Source: a virus. From it: 28,321 nucleotides of DNA. A program made the translations under genes and the position numbers. Under the pieces are notes generated by a model that worked only from the letters and a program-made list of their open reading frames with translations, did not search any database and was not told the DNA's origin. Shown in pieces: positions 6,314 to 16,759 of this stretch; positions within the stretch are counted from its first letter, which is position 1; each line of letters begins with the position of its first letter. The stretch spans positions 1-28,321 of the IMG/VR virus record IMGVR_UViG_3300007523_000062; one strand, written 5' to 3'.

Positions 6314-8554
6314 TTAGCATGTGGATATATTATCAACACGTCCAGTTCTATTCGATGCCACTATTATTGTACCGTAAGTATTATCAGTTCCCATGACCAC
6401 TGAATTATATCGTATTGAACTAGAAGAAGGTATAAACTGATCTTTTATGTTAATAAGTGGAGGCGAATACCCATCAGGGTTAACCCATGATATTGCAACA
6501 TAAAGAATATGGTTATAAATTTTTATATAGTCTAAATTAGTGAGAGAGGGTCCACCTCCTGATGTTGTAGGAAATGCAATATCAGCAGTTTCAATATAAG
6601 TGATATGTGATGTTCTATTAATAATACATCCAGAGTAAATAGTTCCTTCGTCTATTATTTCAACCGGTTGTGAATCACTAGAGTACTCGGGATTACTCAC
6701 ATTTAAGTTATCTAATGTAACTCTAAATACATAATTTAACGAAAAAGATACTCCTACAAAGGACACACCATCCCAGTATCTTCGAACCCCTGTTAACATA
6801 TCCCTATACCATCCAGCGGCGGCATTTAGACCAGTGGCATTATATCGAAGTATAGACGTTGTTTGAAATGTTGATCCAGTCGTAATGTTCATTACATTTG
6901 ATACCAGGTCATCTGGAAAATTCAAATTTTCAACATATGAGTCAAACACTAAGTCTATAACACATCGCACTCCTCTTTGGCTAAACGCAGTACCATTCCA
7001 ATATATAGGGTAACCTGCAGTATTTTTATACCATCCGATTGGAGCATATGTATTAGTTCCAAATATAAATAGTTTGTGTAAATCTGTTAATATATTAAAA
7101 ACATTCCATTCACCACTTCCATGTAAATTAGTCCATGAATATGTAATATTCGCCTGTGAACTACACGTTAAAGATGAAGTTGAAAGATTTGTTGTTAATA
7201 ATATTGGTATGGTAGGTATCAATGGTACAATTACTTCATTATTTGACCACTTTAAATTTTCATCATCTAAATATACGATATGAACCATCTTGCTAATATA
7301 ATGTGTTGCAGGTGGAACAAACGAATCCGATGTTAATAAATCTCCATCAAAATCGTGATTATTATCTAAGAACTCATTATTAAATTCTATATTATATGAT
7401 CCTTCTGGAGTAACTAACGCGTTCATAGACAAATTATATCCACCTATAATGGCATGGTTATTATTTTCAGTCTCTACATGTATTTGAGAACCTCCATTAG
7501 ATCCTATATCATAATTAAACCTATTTAAGTTTGGCGTTTTTGTTCTATTAGTACCTTCTGTTGTTTCCCATGTTTCACCATTACATAGGTACCATCCTGC
7601 GAACATGGTATTGACTTTACCTCTGCCATATATATTGTTCAATATTGGCAATCCTACTTGAATTAAACCAACCTGGTCTAGAGAAAAACTATTAATAAAA
7701 TCATTTTCAGAAATAGAAACAATAGAACCTATAGGAAATGCAGTTGAAATATCTATTTTGTTTTTCCATTCGACATGTCCAGCCACTCCATTTGAAACTA
7801 AAATATCTCCAACATTTGATTCTACATTATATCTAAACCCAGCATTAGACTCATTATTACTTAAATGTACTACTGGTATTGTCGGATCTCCAACTTTAAT
7901 TAAATCAGCATTAATACTAAGTGCATCTATATCTCCAGTTCTAAATACGGTGTTCTTAGAAACCCACTGCAATGTATACTCACTGTTTTGTTGATTAAAT
8001 GGCAATGATGGAACAATATGAATTTCATTACCTTCAATACCTTCTAATCTTAAATCGAAACCCTCATTTTCATCACTGATTCCTCTATTATCTAGACGTA
8101 AATGCGACGTTTTAGTAACGTCTCCCTCTCCTAATGGTTCAATGTTAATAATTTGAACTGGTAAGTCACTCCAATATGACGGTATATTATAAACTTCTGA
8201 ACCACTTAAAAAACCAATTCGCATAGATGTTGGCCATGTTTCTACGTCGCTTATACTATTTTTTCTAAGATATAAATAATTAGAAGCATCCGCAGCTATA
8301 TTCAACCATTCGTTTACACCAGAAATACCTTTATTACCCCTGATTCCCTGCAGCCCTTGTATTCCACCAGAACCAGAAGAGCCAGGTGATCCAAAGAAAC
8401 CATCATCTCCAGTATATCCAGGAGGTCCTGGCATACCTCCCATGGCCAGCTGATAAAAGTTGTTATTAATCTTATCGATCTTGTCGGTTGACCACCAAGT
8501 GTTGTTGTTTACATCCAGGTCCGTTATAAAAATCCCTTTTAAGTTGATATCCAT
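6314..8554 (-). CDS. Tail fibre/adhesin with collagen-like stalk, tail-collar domain and duplicated C-terminal module
   Basis: The 746-aa protein starts with a docking-type segment (residues 1-37, TDLD then NNNFYQL). Residues 40-78 are 13 Gly-X-Y triplets (GPPGYTGDDGFFGSPG and on). Residues 80-260 are a beta-rich shaft, and residues 273-346 are a tail-collar domain (FPIGSIVSIS, then GWYLCNGETW), a family found in T4 gp12-like short fibres. The part up to about 445 is paralogous to the 430-aa neighbour. The extra 300 residues contain two related segments, about 484-539 and 553-616, each with G-W-Y, a short insert, and Y-W-[N/D]-G-x-x-F. The long extension is the likely receptor-binding part. 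Its ATG overlaps the preceding stop as TAATG, implying translational coupling to the 1486-aa gene. Confidence 0.75.
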   Translation of the reverse strand: MDINLKGIFITDLDVNNNTWWSTDKIDKINNNFYQLAMGGMPGPPGYTGDDGFFGSPGSSGSGGIQGLQGIRGNKGISGVNEWLNIAADASNYLYLRKNSISDVETWPTSMRIGFLSGSEVYNIPSYWSDLPVQIINIEPLGEGDVTKTSHLRLDNRGISDENEGFDLRLEGIEGNEIHIVPSLPFNQQNSEYTLQWVSKNTVFRTGDIDALSINADLIKVGDPTIPVVHLSNNESNAGFRYNVESNVGDILVSNGVAGHVEWKNKIDISTAFPIGSIVSISENDFINSFSLDQVGLIQVGLPILNNIYGRGKVNTMFAGWYLCNGETWETTEGTNRTKTPNLNRFNYDIGSNGGSQIHVETENNNHAIIGGYNLSMNALVTPEGSYNIEFNNEFLDNNHDFDGDLLTSDSFVPPATHYISKMVHIVYLDDENLKWSNNEVIVPLIPTIPILLTTNLSTSSLTCSSQANITYSWTNLHGSGEWNVFNILTDLHKLFIFGTNTYAPIGWYKNTAGYPIYWNGTAFSQRGVRCVIDLVFDSYVENLNFPDDLVSNVMNITTGSTFQTTSILRYNATGLNAAAGWYRDMLTGVRRYWDGVSFVGVSFSLNYVFRVTLDNLNVSNPEYSSDSQPVEIIDEGTIYSGCIINRTSHITYIETADIAFPTTSGGGPSLTNLDYIKIYNHILYVAISWVNPDGYSPPLINIKDQFIPSSSSIRYNSVVMGTDNTYGTIIVASNRTGRVDNISTC

Positions 8555-11500
8555 TATGCTTGTAATTTGATATGTATCTTGAAATTATATGAATATTCAA
8601 GTTTTTTATTATATATTAATCTAAAACTTAATCCATCATTCTGATACCTTTGAATATTAAAATTTGTAAGTTCGTTGTAACCATTTAAAGTTAATTGTGA
8701 AACATCTCCAACAGAAATAAAATTTGTAATTAAACCTTTTCCTTCAATTCCATATATATTAATAGAATCAATAATAAATCTAGGATATATGTTTGATTTT
8801 GCATATAGTACTAGATCGTCCTTAATCGAATTTTGGTCGCCATGTGAATTAGCAGCATTGATGTATCTCCCAAAATATGTTTCAATTCCATCCTCTATTA
8901 ATTCGTCAAGTATTGCTGTCGATAAATATATGTCGGCTACAACTTGAGACGCATCTTCGTACCAATGTATAGAATTTACATTAGCTTGAACTAATCTTAT
9001 TTTATCAAGAGCTTCAATAGTGCTCTCTCCTGTATTTGTGAATTTAGTAATGTCATATGTATCTCTAACCTTCATAATTGTTGAAGCCATAAACGATTTC
9101 TTTTCAACAGGGCTTAGTGTTCCATTAGCTATAGTTGAACTTCCACCTGAAATTGCTTTAGTAAAATGATCTTTAGAATACTTTGACTTGAATATATTCA
9201 AGTCCTTTTTGTCAATAGCAATCTCCCCAATCAATGGATATAATGGAAGCTTGTCTGAAGTCAGAGAAAGTTTCAATATATTTTTAGAATCTTGTTCGTT
9301 TACTTTATGATAAAAGTAGTTATTAATAAATCCATAATCATCCTTGTTTTCTTTAAATGAATCAAATGCAAGTCCCAGACCATTAAATTTTTTATAAGAT
9401 ATTAATTTATAATCTATTGAATTAATATCAATGACTCTTCCCGATGAATAAAAATCAGAGAAAGAAACAATATTATTAAAAAGTGGATTATAATCTCCAT
9501 TCATTCTCCTAATAATTGAAACATAACCACCGTCAGCTCTATCATCAATAATGCTTCCAACTTCTCCTGGCGTCAATTGATATGCCTTTGGTCGGTCAGG
9601 GTCTGGTTTAGCTATAATCAAAGATGGTTTTATAATTTCAACTCCTGATTCTATCGAAAGAGAAAAATCATTATTTGAGATGGAATTATCAACGCCTATT
9701 GTTATATAATTAATAGAATTAAAGGTATTGAACTTACTAGCAAACTGGTATGCACTAATTTCGTTTAATAAATTGGCAAATTCATTTACTCCTCCTTTTA
9801 AATATTTATACTTAAAGGTTTCACCTACATCTGATGTAATTAAAGAGAATTGATTAGGGTTTAATCTATCTCCTGAACTGTCTTCTCGTCCGCTTACTAC
9901 ATTAAATTTATATGGCCAGCCATTTACTATGATTGATTCGTCACTAACCACGTCTATAACTTTTACTGCATACACGTCTCCACCTAATATTTTAAAATAT
10001 ATCCATGAATAGTTTCCAAGTTCATCGCGCTTAATGTGTTTTTTAAAACGAGCAGTTCCATCGGAAATTGAAATAGAAGAAGCATTAAGCGTTGCCTTTT
10101 TGTTCTCATTTCCAGGTTCTCCATCAAAACCAGAACTCTGAAAATCAATGTCAAATGGCACCTTTGTATCTATGATATGTTCTTCTTCATCAACAGTCAA
10201 CTTTATGTCTTTTAACGTGTACATTAAATATCGGTTCAATTGGTTAATGTTATTTTGCACGACACTTAATTCTATATGCACACATATGAATTTGAATACA
10301 TCGTTTTTTACTGTAGTTATAACAATTGCATTTGATTCCAGGTTCTGGCCTGTATTATAAACCATAACAACCCCAAATTTATAATCACTAATATCGACAT
10401 TTTTTATAAATTCAGTTGGAACTACATTAATGTTTTCCTTTCTTTTTTGAAACACATATCTAAGACCTCTAAATACTGTTGATGAACTCTTCTCTGAATT
10501 ACCATTGTCGAATTTACTATAAAGTTTTTTATATGTATTATCATACCAAGTATTATCGACATTATCATAATATCCGTTCCAGTTAAAATGAGACTCAAAA
10601 TAATCGAAACCAATGTCCTTCAATTTTACTAAAGTTATTCCTCCGTCATCTGCGAAATCTACATAATTATTGAAATCCCGAGAGGCATTTCCATTTCTTA
10701 GTTCGATAGGAATCCCATTCATATGAAAATATTCCATATTAAGATGTTCAACATTCCTTCCCGAATTTATATTAATATTAGGGGAAAGATTATCCTCCCC
10801 AAAGGCTTCATTTACATTTAATATATATGGGAGATTACGTGCATTGGATGCATTCTTAAGCTCGAATTTACAAATGGTCGGAACTACTCTACTAATAATG
10901 GAAGTTTCCTTCAAATTATTTTCTAATAGTCTGTCATACTCATTTTTTAAGATAATTCTGTTTGTGTTTTCTTCTATACTTTCAACATCTAATACAGGAT
11001 TAAGCCCTGCATAAAATTTAGCCAGGTCGATTTCAGAACTATCATATAACATATCTCCTAAACTTGAATTTCGTGTAGAGTAAAAGTCGAAATCGAAATC
11101 TTTAAAGTCGTAAGCTGAAAATTTCCCATGGATTGTTTTATATTCATGGTAGATATCGAATTCGCGTTGATTGCCATTCAATGTATATAGCCTGGAGTTA
11201 AATATGACTCTGTAATACTCAATATTAAACGGGTCTCGTTCGATTTCTATTATTCTTATAAATTTATTAGAATCAATATTATTAATATATTCTCCAACTA
11301 TCACATTTCCAATCTCTGTGGACTTAATTAGAAGAATATGTCCATCCTCAGATCCACCAACAGTTGTATATATAGTCCAATCTATAAATAATGTGTCGTT
11401 CCCTGGAAACATAGAGCCGACGTATTCATCCGTCAACCCAATATTATTTAATTCACCTTTATCAACGCTTATAAAATCTGCATAATTGGAATTATAAATC

Positions 11501-13014
11501 CCTAATGCATTATGTCTTCTTTTATTACCATCTACATGCTCTTCTATTATAATAGAAGTATCAACCACATGCGTTTTATATGTAACGGCATCACCATTAT
11601 TGATTGCAGAAGAGAACGCTATAGCAATTTGCTGAAGAGAACCCTTTGACGAGAACCTGTTACCAATTGCTCTTCCAGCATGTATATCTTCATCCGCTAT
11701 TATAACATAGTCTCCTAAATTATATTGAGATATTTCTATTTCTGTTTTATCTCCCATGAATACACGGTCTCCATGGGCTGGAACCTCCTTAATACGAACT
11801 GTTATAAATCCCTTATAGTTTGGAATCGGAGAAGAATAATCAACCACTAATTTCTTACCATTTTTAGAAAATCCGCCGAAAGATTCCAGTGAACTTTCAT
11901 TCGGTGATATTATGAATTTATAAGATAGTATGTTTTTTATAGAATTTATTACATGGTAAAAATTTCCGTTAACGTCTTTGATATATTGCAAAGATGGAAT
12001 TCTGAATTGATCTGGATTTGGCAATAGATCGAAATCTGTTAATAACATAGTATCATGTAATGTTTTATATGAACCTTTGTTAACATTTAATTTTCCTTTT
12101 GGATCGAAACCATTAACACTGAATGAACCCTCATCAATGTCATCGACATAAATCCCAAAGTATCTATAAATTTTATAGTTGTCTGCAGTACTATCATCGA
12201 ATAAAAACTCTAAGTTAATTATATTAGCAGATACAATTCCATTTCTCTCGAACCCCTGTGTAATAGTCTGATTATTAAAAATTTCAGGATAATCCACTTG
12301 AGTATAATATGTATCAAGCTGTTCCGCTCTATTAACAAACCCACCGTTTACAATATCTATTCCATTAAAAAAGGATTGAGAACCTTCTTTGAAGTTTATT
12401 GTTAAAGCAGAATTAGGAAATCTTTTATCGTTCGCATGTCTGTTTAAATACTCTCCAATCTTTGAAGACTTACTTAAATCAAACGTCTTGATAATAGTTG
12501 CATTTTTAAGAAGCTCTAAAATCCTATCATTTTGTCCCGAAGTCGACTCTAAATATTCATTTTTATAATCGGTCCCTTCTATTCTGTATAAAACAAACTT
12601 AGTAGGTATTTTCTTTTCAATCCAAATTGGAGCAAATATTCTATACTGCTCACCATATAACTTGGTATTGTTTTGAATTGCGCCATACTGATATTGATCT
12701 TCATACTGGAATTCATAGTCAGAGTATACCGTAGAGTCTGATATAGTTCTCAATACATCATATCGTTGTGTTAGAGGCATGCCCTTATAAAAGTTGGCAA
12801 TATCAATAGAATATATTCCAGACTCTTTTATATCGAATTTTTGATATGTAATATTTGATAGTTCCTTATTAGCTCTAAATGCACTTAAGAATATATTCCC
12901 TATAGAGTCAACCAATACTTTAATATTGCTTGTTAACTTAGGGTTTGTTCTTAATATAGCAAAAGACTTATCGTCTATTGAATTATTCTCTATGTCGGTG
13001 TTAATTCCAGCCAT
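8554..13014 (-). CDS. Very large virion structural protein (1486 aa), tail/baseplate region
   Basis: The largest protein here has no signal peptide, membrane segment or enzyme motif that I can see. The N-terminal ~120 residues include SFAILRTNPKLTSNIKVLVD, then EQYRIFAPIWIEKKIPTKF. The middle is a long succession of beta strands and acidic loops. Near 1245-1275 there is an aromatic/Pro segment, KLPLYPLIGEIAIDKKDLNIF. I recall similar large structural proteins in other Bacteroidota phages but cannot name a family. Location between baseplate genes and the collagen fibres suggests a baseplate periphery or fibre-attachment component. It follows a 69-base gap with a strong copy of the leader motif and is translationally coupled to the downstream fibre gene. 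Confidence 0.55.
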   Translation of the reverse strand: MAGINTDIENNSIDDKSFAILRTNPKLTSNIKVLVDSIGNIFLSAFRANKELSNITYQKFDIKESGIYSIDIANFYKGMPLTQRYDVLRTISDSTVYSDYEFQYEDQYQYGAIQNNTKLYGEQYRIFAPIWIEKKIPTKFVLYRIEGTDYKNEYLESTSGQNDRILELLKNATIIKTFDLSKSSKIGEYLNRHANDKRFPNSALTINFKEGSQSFFNGIDIVNGGFVNRAEQLDTYYTQVDYPEIFNNQTITQGFERNGIVSANIINLEFLFDDSTADNYKIYRYFGIYVDDIDEGSFSVNGFDPKGKLNVNKGSYKTLHDTMLLTDFDLLPNPDQFRIPSLQYIKDVNGNFYHVINSIKNILSYKFIISPNESSLESFGGFSKNGKKLVVDYSSPIPNYKGFITVRIKEVPAHGDRVFMGDKTEIEISQYNLGDYVIIADEDIHAGRAIGNRFSSKGSLQQIAIAFSSAINNGDAVTYKTHVVDTSIIIEEHVDGNKRRHNALGIYNSNYADFISVDKGELNNIGLTDEYVGSMFPGNDTLFIDWTIYTTVGGSEDGHILLIKSTEIGNVIVGEYINNIDSNKFIRIIEIERDPFNIEYYRVIFNSRLYTLNGNQREFDIYHEYKTIHGKFSAYDFKDFDFDFYSTRNSSLGDMLYDSSEIDLAKFYAGLNPVLDVESIEENTNRIILKNEYDRLLENNLKETSIISRVVPTICKFELKNASNARNLPYILNVNEAFGEDNLSPNININSGRNVEHLNMEYFHMNGIPIELRNGNASRDFNNYVDFADDGGITLVKLKDIGFDYFESHFNWNGYYDNVDNTWYDNTYKKLYSKFDNGNSEKSSSTVFRGLRYVFQKRKENINVVPTEFIKNVDISDYKFGVVMVYNTGQNLESNAIVITTVKNDVFKFICVHIELSVVQNNINQLNRYLMYTLKDIKLTVDEEEHIIDTKVPFDIDFQSSGFDGEPGNENKKATLNASSISISDGTARFKKHIKRDELGNYSWIYFKILGGDVYAVKVIDVVSDESIIVNGWPYKFNVVSGREDSSGDRLNPNQFSLITSDVGETFKYKYLKGGVNEFANLLNEISAYQFASKFNTFNSINYITIGVDNSISNNDFSLSIESGVEIIKPSLIIAKPDPDRPKAYQLTPGEVGSIIDDRADGGYVSIIRRMNGDYNPLFNNIVSFSDFYSSGRVIDINSIDYKLISYKKFNGLGLAFDSFKENKDDYGFINNYFYHKVNEQDSKNILKLSLTSDKLPLYPLIGEIAIDKKDLNIFKSKYSKDHFTKAISGGSSTIANGTLSPVEKKSFMASTIMKVRDTYDITKFTNTGESTIEALDKIRLVQANVNSIHWYEDASQVVADIYLSTAILDELIEDGIETYFGRYINAANSHGDQNSIKDDLVLYAKSNIYPRFIIDSINIYGIEGKGLITNFISVGDVSQLTLNGYNELTNFNIQRYQNDGLSFRLIYNKKLEYSYNFKIHIKLQA

Positions 13015-13022
13015 GTAGGGAC

Positions 13023-13042
13023 TTTATTTTAATTATATATCC
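13023..13042 (-). promoter_or_regulatory. Candidate late promoter GGATATATAATTAAAATAAA
   Basis: This 20-base minus-strand motif lies 8 bases before the ATG of the 1486-aa gene, in the 69-base gap after the 1224-aa gene. It agrees at 18 of 20 positions with the motif at 26740-26759, and its core GATATATAATTAAA is identical to that at 1481-1496. The unusually long gap and the motif suggest that a new transcript starts here, serving the large protein and the fibre genes. Confidence 0.45.
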
Positions 13043-13083
13043 CTTAAAATAGAAGCGGCTGTTAATAGAATTACCTAGGTATT

Positions 13084-16000
13084 TTAAAAATGTCCTATTT
13101 CTGGGAATGAGAAGTCAATGTTTCCCGCTGACAAATATCTACGTCTTCCTCGTGATCCAAGGAAGTTAGAATTATAATTAGATAGCATTGCTCCTGTTAT
13201 GTTGTTAATGTTTTTACCCTGAGATGTATACTTCGCATGTACTTCTATATCGAATTTAAAATCATTCTTACCGAAGTCTAATATATCAATTCCAATTTTT
13301 TTAGCGTAACTTAAGTTTGTTAATATATTATTTAAAATGCCACCCACTAATCCAGTTCCAGAGGATCCTGCTCCATAATAATCTGTCATTCTATATTGGA
13401 ACACAATGTCTAAAGAAATAGAGTTAGCGCTTCCACCTGGTATGATTTTCTTACCGTTTTTATTTGATGCGTCTACTATTAACGAGTCAACGTTCAATGG
13501 CGATATATATAGAAATGACCCACATGAATGTCCTCCCAATAAATACTGGTCTTCAGGGGCAAACCCATTTTTAATAGTTTGCCTCAATCCAATTATATTA
13601 TCGCTATTAACGGTATTTAATATACGTAGAGGGGTCTGTTTTTTTCCATGAGCATCAGTCGATCTTCTTACAGCAGTTTTTGGCATTCCCACTAATCCAT
13701 TACTTGCAATTTTTAATAAAGCATTGTCCGCATTCGATGAATATCCAGTAATAATAGGATGGTCAATATGTATATACATGCCATTTGAATATGATTGGAA
13801 GTCAATATCAACACCAATAGTGGTAGTGGTTTTTGTACCATTTACACCAGTATACCCACCAGACCATATAAAATCATTTTCACCAGAATTTGCATCCGTG
13901 AATATATTTTGAGTAGCTGCAGAAAATGATTTAGATCCTGATCCTACTATTTCAGTAACACCGAAAATTGGGTACGATAAACCGTATTCGTATTTATCAT
14001 AGCTCGGAGTACTTGGTACTGATGGATCTATATCACCATTTGCATTTGAAGAGAGTAAACCACTTTCATCGAATATATACAGGTTGTCGTCATTCGCAAT
14101 ATTCTTAAATCGCGAATATATGAACTGTCCTTTCACTTGAGTTGATTGTTCTGGCCCACTATTAAAATAACTTTCATCTAAACCTTTTATATTCTGATAA
14201 ATGACAGGAACCATATCGTATCTTGCCTCTTCACTATAATATCCATCATACGCGTTATTAGCAGTTCCAGTCCCAAGACCAAATATAGTGTTGTTAGTAG
14301 ATACATGGGCTGGTTGTGTTGTATCTCCAATTATTCTAGCAATTAATTCAAGATCAGTTGCTTTAGTATTAGACAATTCCAATTTAAAGTTTTTAGTAAC
14401 GATGTAACCTTTTCCTCCAGTAGTTGGAATTTCTTGGATATAATATCCAGCAAACAATTGAACTGTTGTATTATTTGTAACGGGTGTAATGTTTCCATTC
14501 TCATCAATTATACGTACTAGCAATTCTCCAGTAGTTCCTTCAATAATTGCTCTCAAGCTCAATATTTCATTTTGTAGTGATAGCAATTTTTCATACACCG
14601 AAACTGGAGACAATATGTCTGTTAAAAAACCTGATGCAATTTTATTTGCATTATGTGCAAATGTTTGATTTCCAACATCAAATGATTCTCCAACGTGTTT
14701 ATATATGCCGGCAGACTCTAAGTCTTGTATTATTTGCACCTTTAATAAATCTAATTCATTTACCTTTATAACATTTCCAAGAGAATCTGTATTGAATTGC
14801 CCTTGTGGAAATTCAATTTTTTGGATTGATGACCATTCTGATTCTAAAGGATTGGATGGAAATCCAGCTTCAGAAATAGATTTAATCATAAATTCAACTA
14901 TTTCTCCAGGATTAATTGATATTTCAAAAGAGTTAAAGTTTACTGCACTTGCATTTTCTTCGCTCTCCATTATCCAATTGAATTTGCCATAAGAGTTTTT
15001 CTCTCTCTTTCTAATTGGACCTAACAATTCAGTCCAATTTGAAAATACTGCAGTTTTTTCTGTACCAGTTACACTATCTATAAATTTGATTTGGTCAATT
15101 GTTGACGTTTTTCCAGACGTTGATACATATCTGTATCTAATCTTAAATTGAATAACTTCTTGAGAAACCTGGTTTCCAATAGACTTAGGATTTGGAACTG
15201 ACCAAAACCCTCTAACTCTATATTTAGGTGAAACTAATTGAATATTTGACGAATCGCCTGCTGCTTTAATTTCATTGACAGTTGATGTGAACAATTTAGA
15301 TTCAGATTCACGTTGCAACACTAGTGAAATTAATTCGTTATTGTGACTATCCTTTTCTGCACTAGACGTAAATTTCTTAGTATTAATCAGTGATTTTTTT
15401 TGTTTTATCGACTCATCAATTTTATTTAACGACTGTTCAGTTGTAAATTTATCAGATTTTAATTGTTTTATTTTTTCTGTAGTAGAATTGTCAGTTAAAT
15501 GGCTGTTGATTTGCACTACTTTGAAATTTACAATATCAATCAATGGCGCAGATGGTTTTATTCCAACCGCTGAAGGAGGAATATAATCAACTTTTAGTGA
15601 TTTGATAAATTGTCCAAAGTCTGCCACTTCATTTTTGTAATATTCAGCAAGCTTCACTTTATTACCAGAAACATCTGTTATCTCCAAGTCATTAGAATAG
15701 AATCCAACTCCCGGTGAATAATTTTCAGCAGGTATTTTTGAATTAGGATCTATTGGCTTAATGAAAACAATTTGTCTTTCATTAAATGCGACATTAATTT
15801 CAACGTTTAAATTAGATTCTACCTCTTTATAAATTCCTAACTGTTCAACTCCTATTTTTATAGATTCAGACCCTTCTAACAATAGAAGCTCAATTTGAGT
15901 AGTAGATCCATCAATCGAAAGAACCTGATATCGTGTTCTATAATTGCCAGAGTTAACGATTAATGAATCTCCAAGTTTAAGAGATTCCGTATCTTTAAGT

Positions 16001-16758
16001 ATTTTTGTCGAATCAGTATATGACAATTTATTAAGTGTAAAAAGTTTAACACCTTTTACCTGGTTAATACCATCTATTATAATATTCTTCTGTACATTAT
16101 CAATTTTAATAACATCGAAGAATCCATTGTATTTTATCTTTCTAATCGGCATATCAACAACCTGAGAATCTAGATAATAAAGCCAATTATTATCATTAAT
16201 ATCGGTCATTAATTCTGAATATGATATCTCACTTCCACCTTTATATATTTCATCGAATGAATTAATCGATGCAGCATCATTTTCATTAAAAATAAATCTT
16301 TCAACATATACCTTCTCAGTTTCGACAGGAATCTGTCCACTAACATCTAAATTTATTGTTAATAGAGGATTTAAAAATTCTTCGAAAAAATCATTTAGTT
16401 TTGTAGTAAATATAGTCGGAGACACCAGTGTTGTTATTGAAGGAGAAGGACCCTTTAGCCTCGATGTATGAACGGTTCTATAAGTACCATCCTTTAATCT
16501 TACATTAGCGTTTGAACCTTCCAAACCACTAATTGACACGATATTATTATTTAGTCGATCGAGCTCTCTCTTCAAATAACCAAACGCTGGTATCTGAATA
16601 GTTTCCATTAGGTTAGTTTTACTATTAAAAAGGTCAATTGTAACAGTCTCCTTGTCAGTGGTTATTGCTTCGTTAATTCGTTTAACAGTTTCTAATGAGT
16701 TAGTGTTTAACTCAAGAAACTGTTCAAGTAACTGTGATATTGAATTGCTAGCGCTCAT
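13084..16758 (-). CDS. Large virion structural protein with coiled coil and fibronectin-III-like domain
   Basis: The 1224-aa protein starts with a helical region (residues 1-75, LLEQFLELNTNSLETVKRIN). Residues 100-135 include a Ser/Pro segment and LNDFFEEFLNPLLTI. A strongly charged coiled coil covers about 425-500 (KIKQLKSDKFTTEQSLNKID and on). It is followed at about 505-650 by a fibronectin-III-like domain (IQFKIRYRYVSTSGK, a Trp strand, then VEFMIKSISEAGFPSNP and SEWSSIQKIEF). The C-terminal half is beta-rich, with many Gly/Asn loops. This architecture fits a long trimeric tail or baseplate appendage. I recognise no specific family. It starts one base after the preceding stop, so it belongs to the same transcript as the 645-aa gene. 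Confidence 0.55.
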   Translation of the reverse strand: MSASNSISQLLEQFLELNTNSLETVKRINEAITTDKETVTIDLFNSKTNLMETIQIPAFGYLKRELDRLNNNIVSISGLEGSNANVRLKDGTYRTVHTSRLKGPSPSITTLVSPTIFTTKLNDFFEEFLNPLLTINLDVSGQIPVETEKVYVERFIFNENDAASINSFDEIYKGGSEISYSELMTDINDNNWLYYLDSQVVDMPIRKIKYNGFFDVIKIDNVQKNIIIDGINQVKGVKLFTLNKLSYTDSTKILKDTESLKLGDSLIVNSGNYRTRYQVLSIDGSTTQIELLLLEGSESIKIGVEQLGIYKEVESNLNVEINVAFNERQIVFIKPIDPNSKIPAENYSPGVGFYSNDLEITDVSGNKVKLAEYYKNEVADFGQFIKSLKVDYIPPSAVGIKPSAPLIDIVNFKVVQINSHLTDNSTTEKIKQLKSDKFTTEQSLNKIDESIKQKKSLINTKKFTSSAEKDSHNNELISLVLQRESESKLFTSTVNEIKAAGDSSNIQLVSPKYRVRGFWSVPNPKSIGNQVSQEVIQFKIRYRYVSTSGKTSTIDQIKFIDSVTGTEKTAVFSNWTELLGPIRKREKNSYGKFNWIMESEENASAVNFNSFEISINPGEIVEFMIKSISEAGFPSNPLESEWSSIQKIEFPQGQFNTDSLGNVIKVNELDLLKVQIIQDLESAGIYKHVGESFDVGNQTFAHNANKIASGFLTDILSPVSVYEKLLSLQNEILSLRAIIEGTTGELLVRIIDENGNITPVTNNTTVQLFAGYYIQEIPTTGGKGYIVTKNFKLELSNTKATDLELIARIIGDTTQPAHVSTNNTIFGLGTGTANNAYDGYYSEEARYDMVPVIYQNIKGLDESYFNSGPEQSTQVKGQFIYSRFKNIANDDNLYIFDESGLLSSNANGDIDPSVPSTPSYDKYEYGLSYPIFGVTEIVGSGSKSFSAATQNIFTDANSGENDFIWSGGYTGVNGTKTTTTIGVDIDFQSYSNGMYIHIDHPIITGYSSNADNALLKIASNGLVGMPKTAVRRSTDAHGKKQTPLRILNTVNSDNIIGLRQTIKNGFAPEDQYLLGGHSCGSFLYISPLNVDSLIVDASNKNGKKIIPGGSANSISLDIVFQYRMTDYYGAGSSGTGLVGGILNNILTNLSYAKKIGIDILDFGKNDFKFDIEVHAKYTSQGKNINNITGAMLSNYNSNFLGSRGRRRYLSAGNIDFSFPEIGHF

Positions 16759-16759
16759 A

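Noticed and set aside
13072-13081. Palindrome TACCTAGGTA as a terminator after the 1224-aa gene
   Set aside because: It has no loop and no T-run on the minus strand; it may be chance.
14547-14992. Overlapping plus-strand open frames inside the 1224-aa gene
   Set aside because: They are shadows of the coding frame of the large structural gene; the coding strand carries the coiled coil and FNIII-like pattern.
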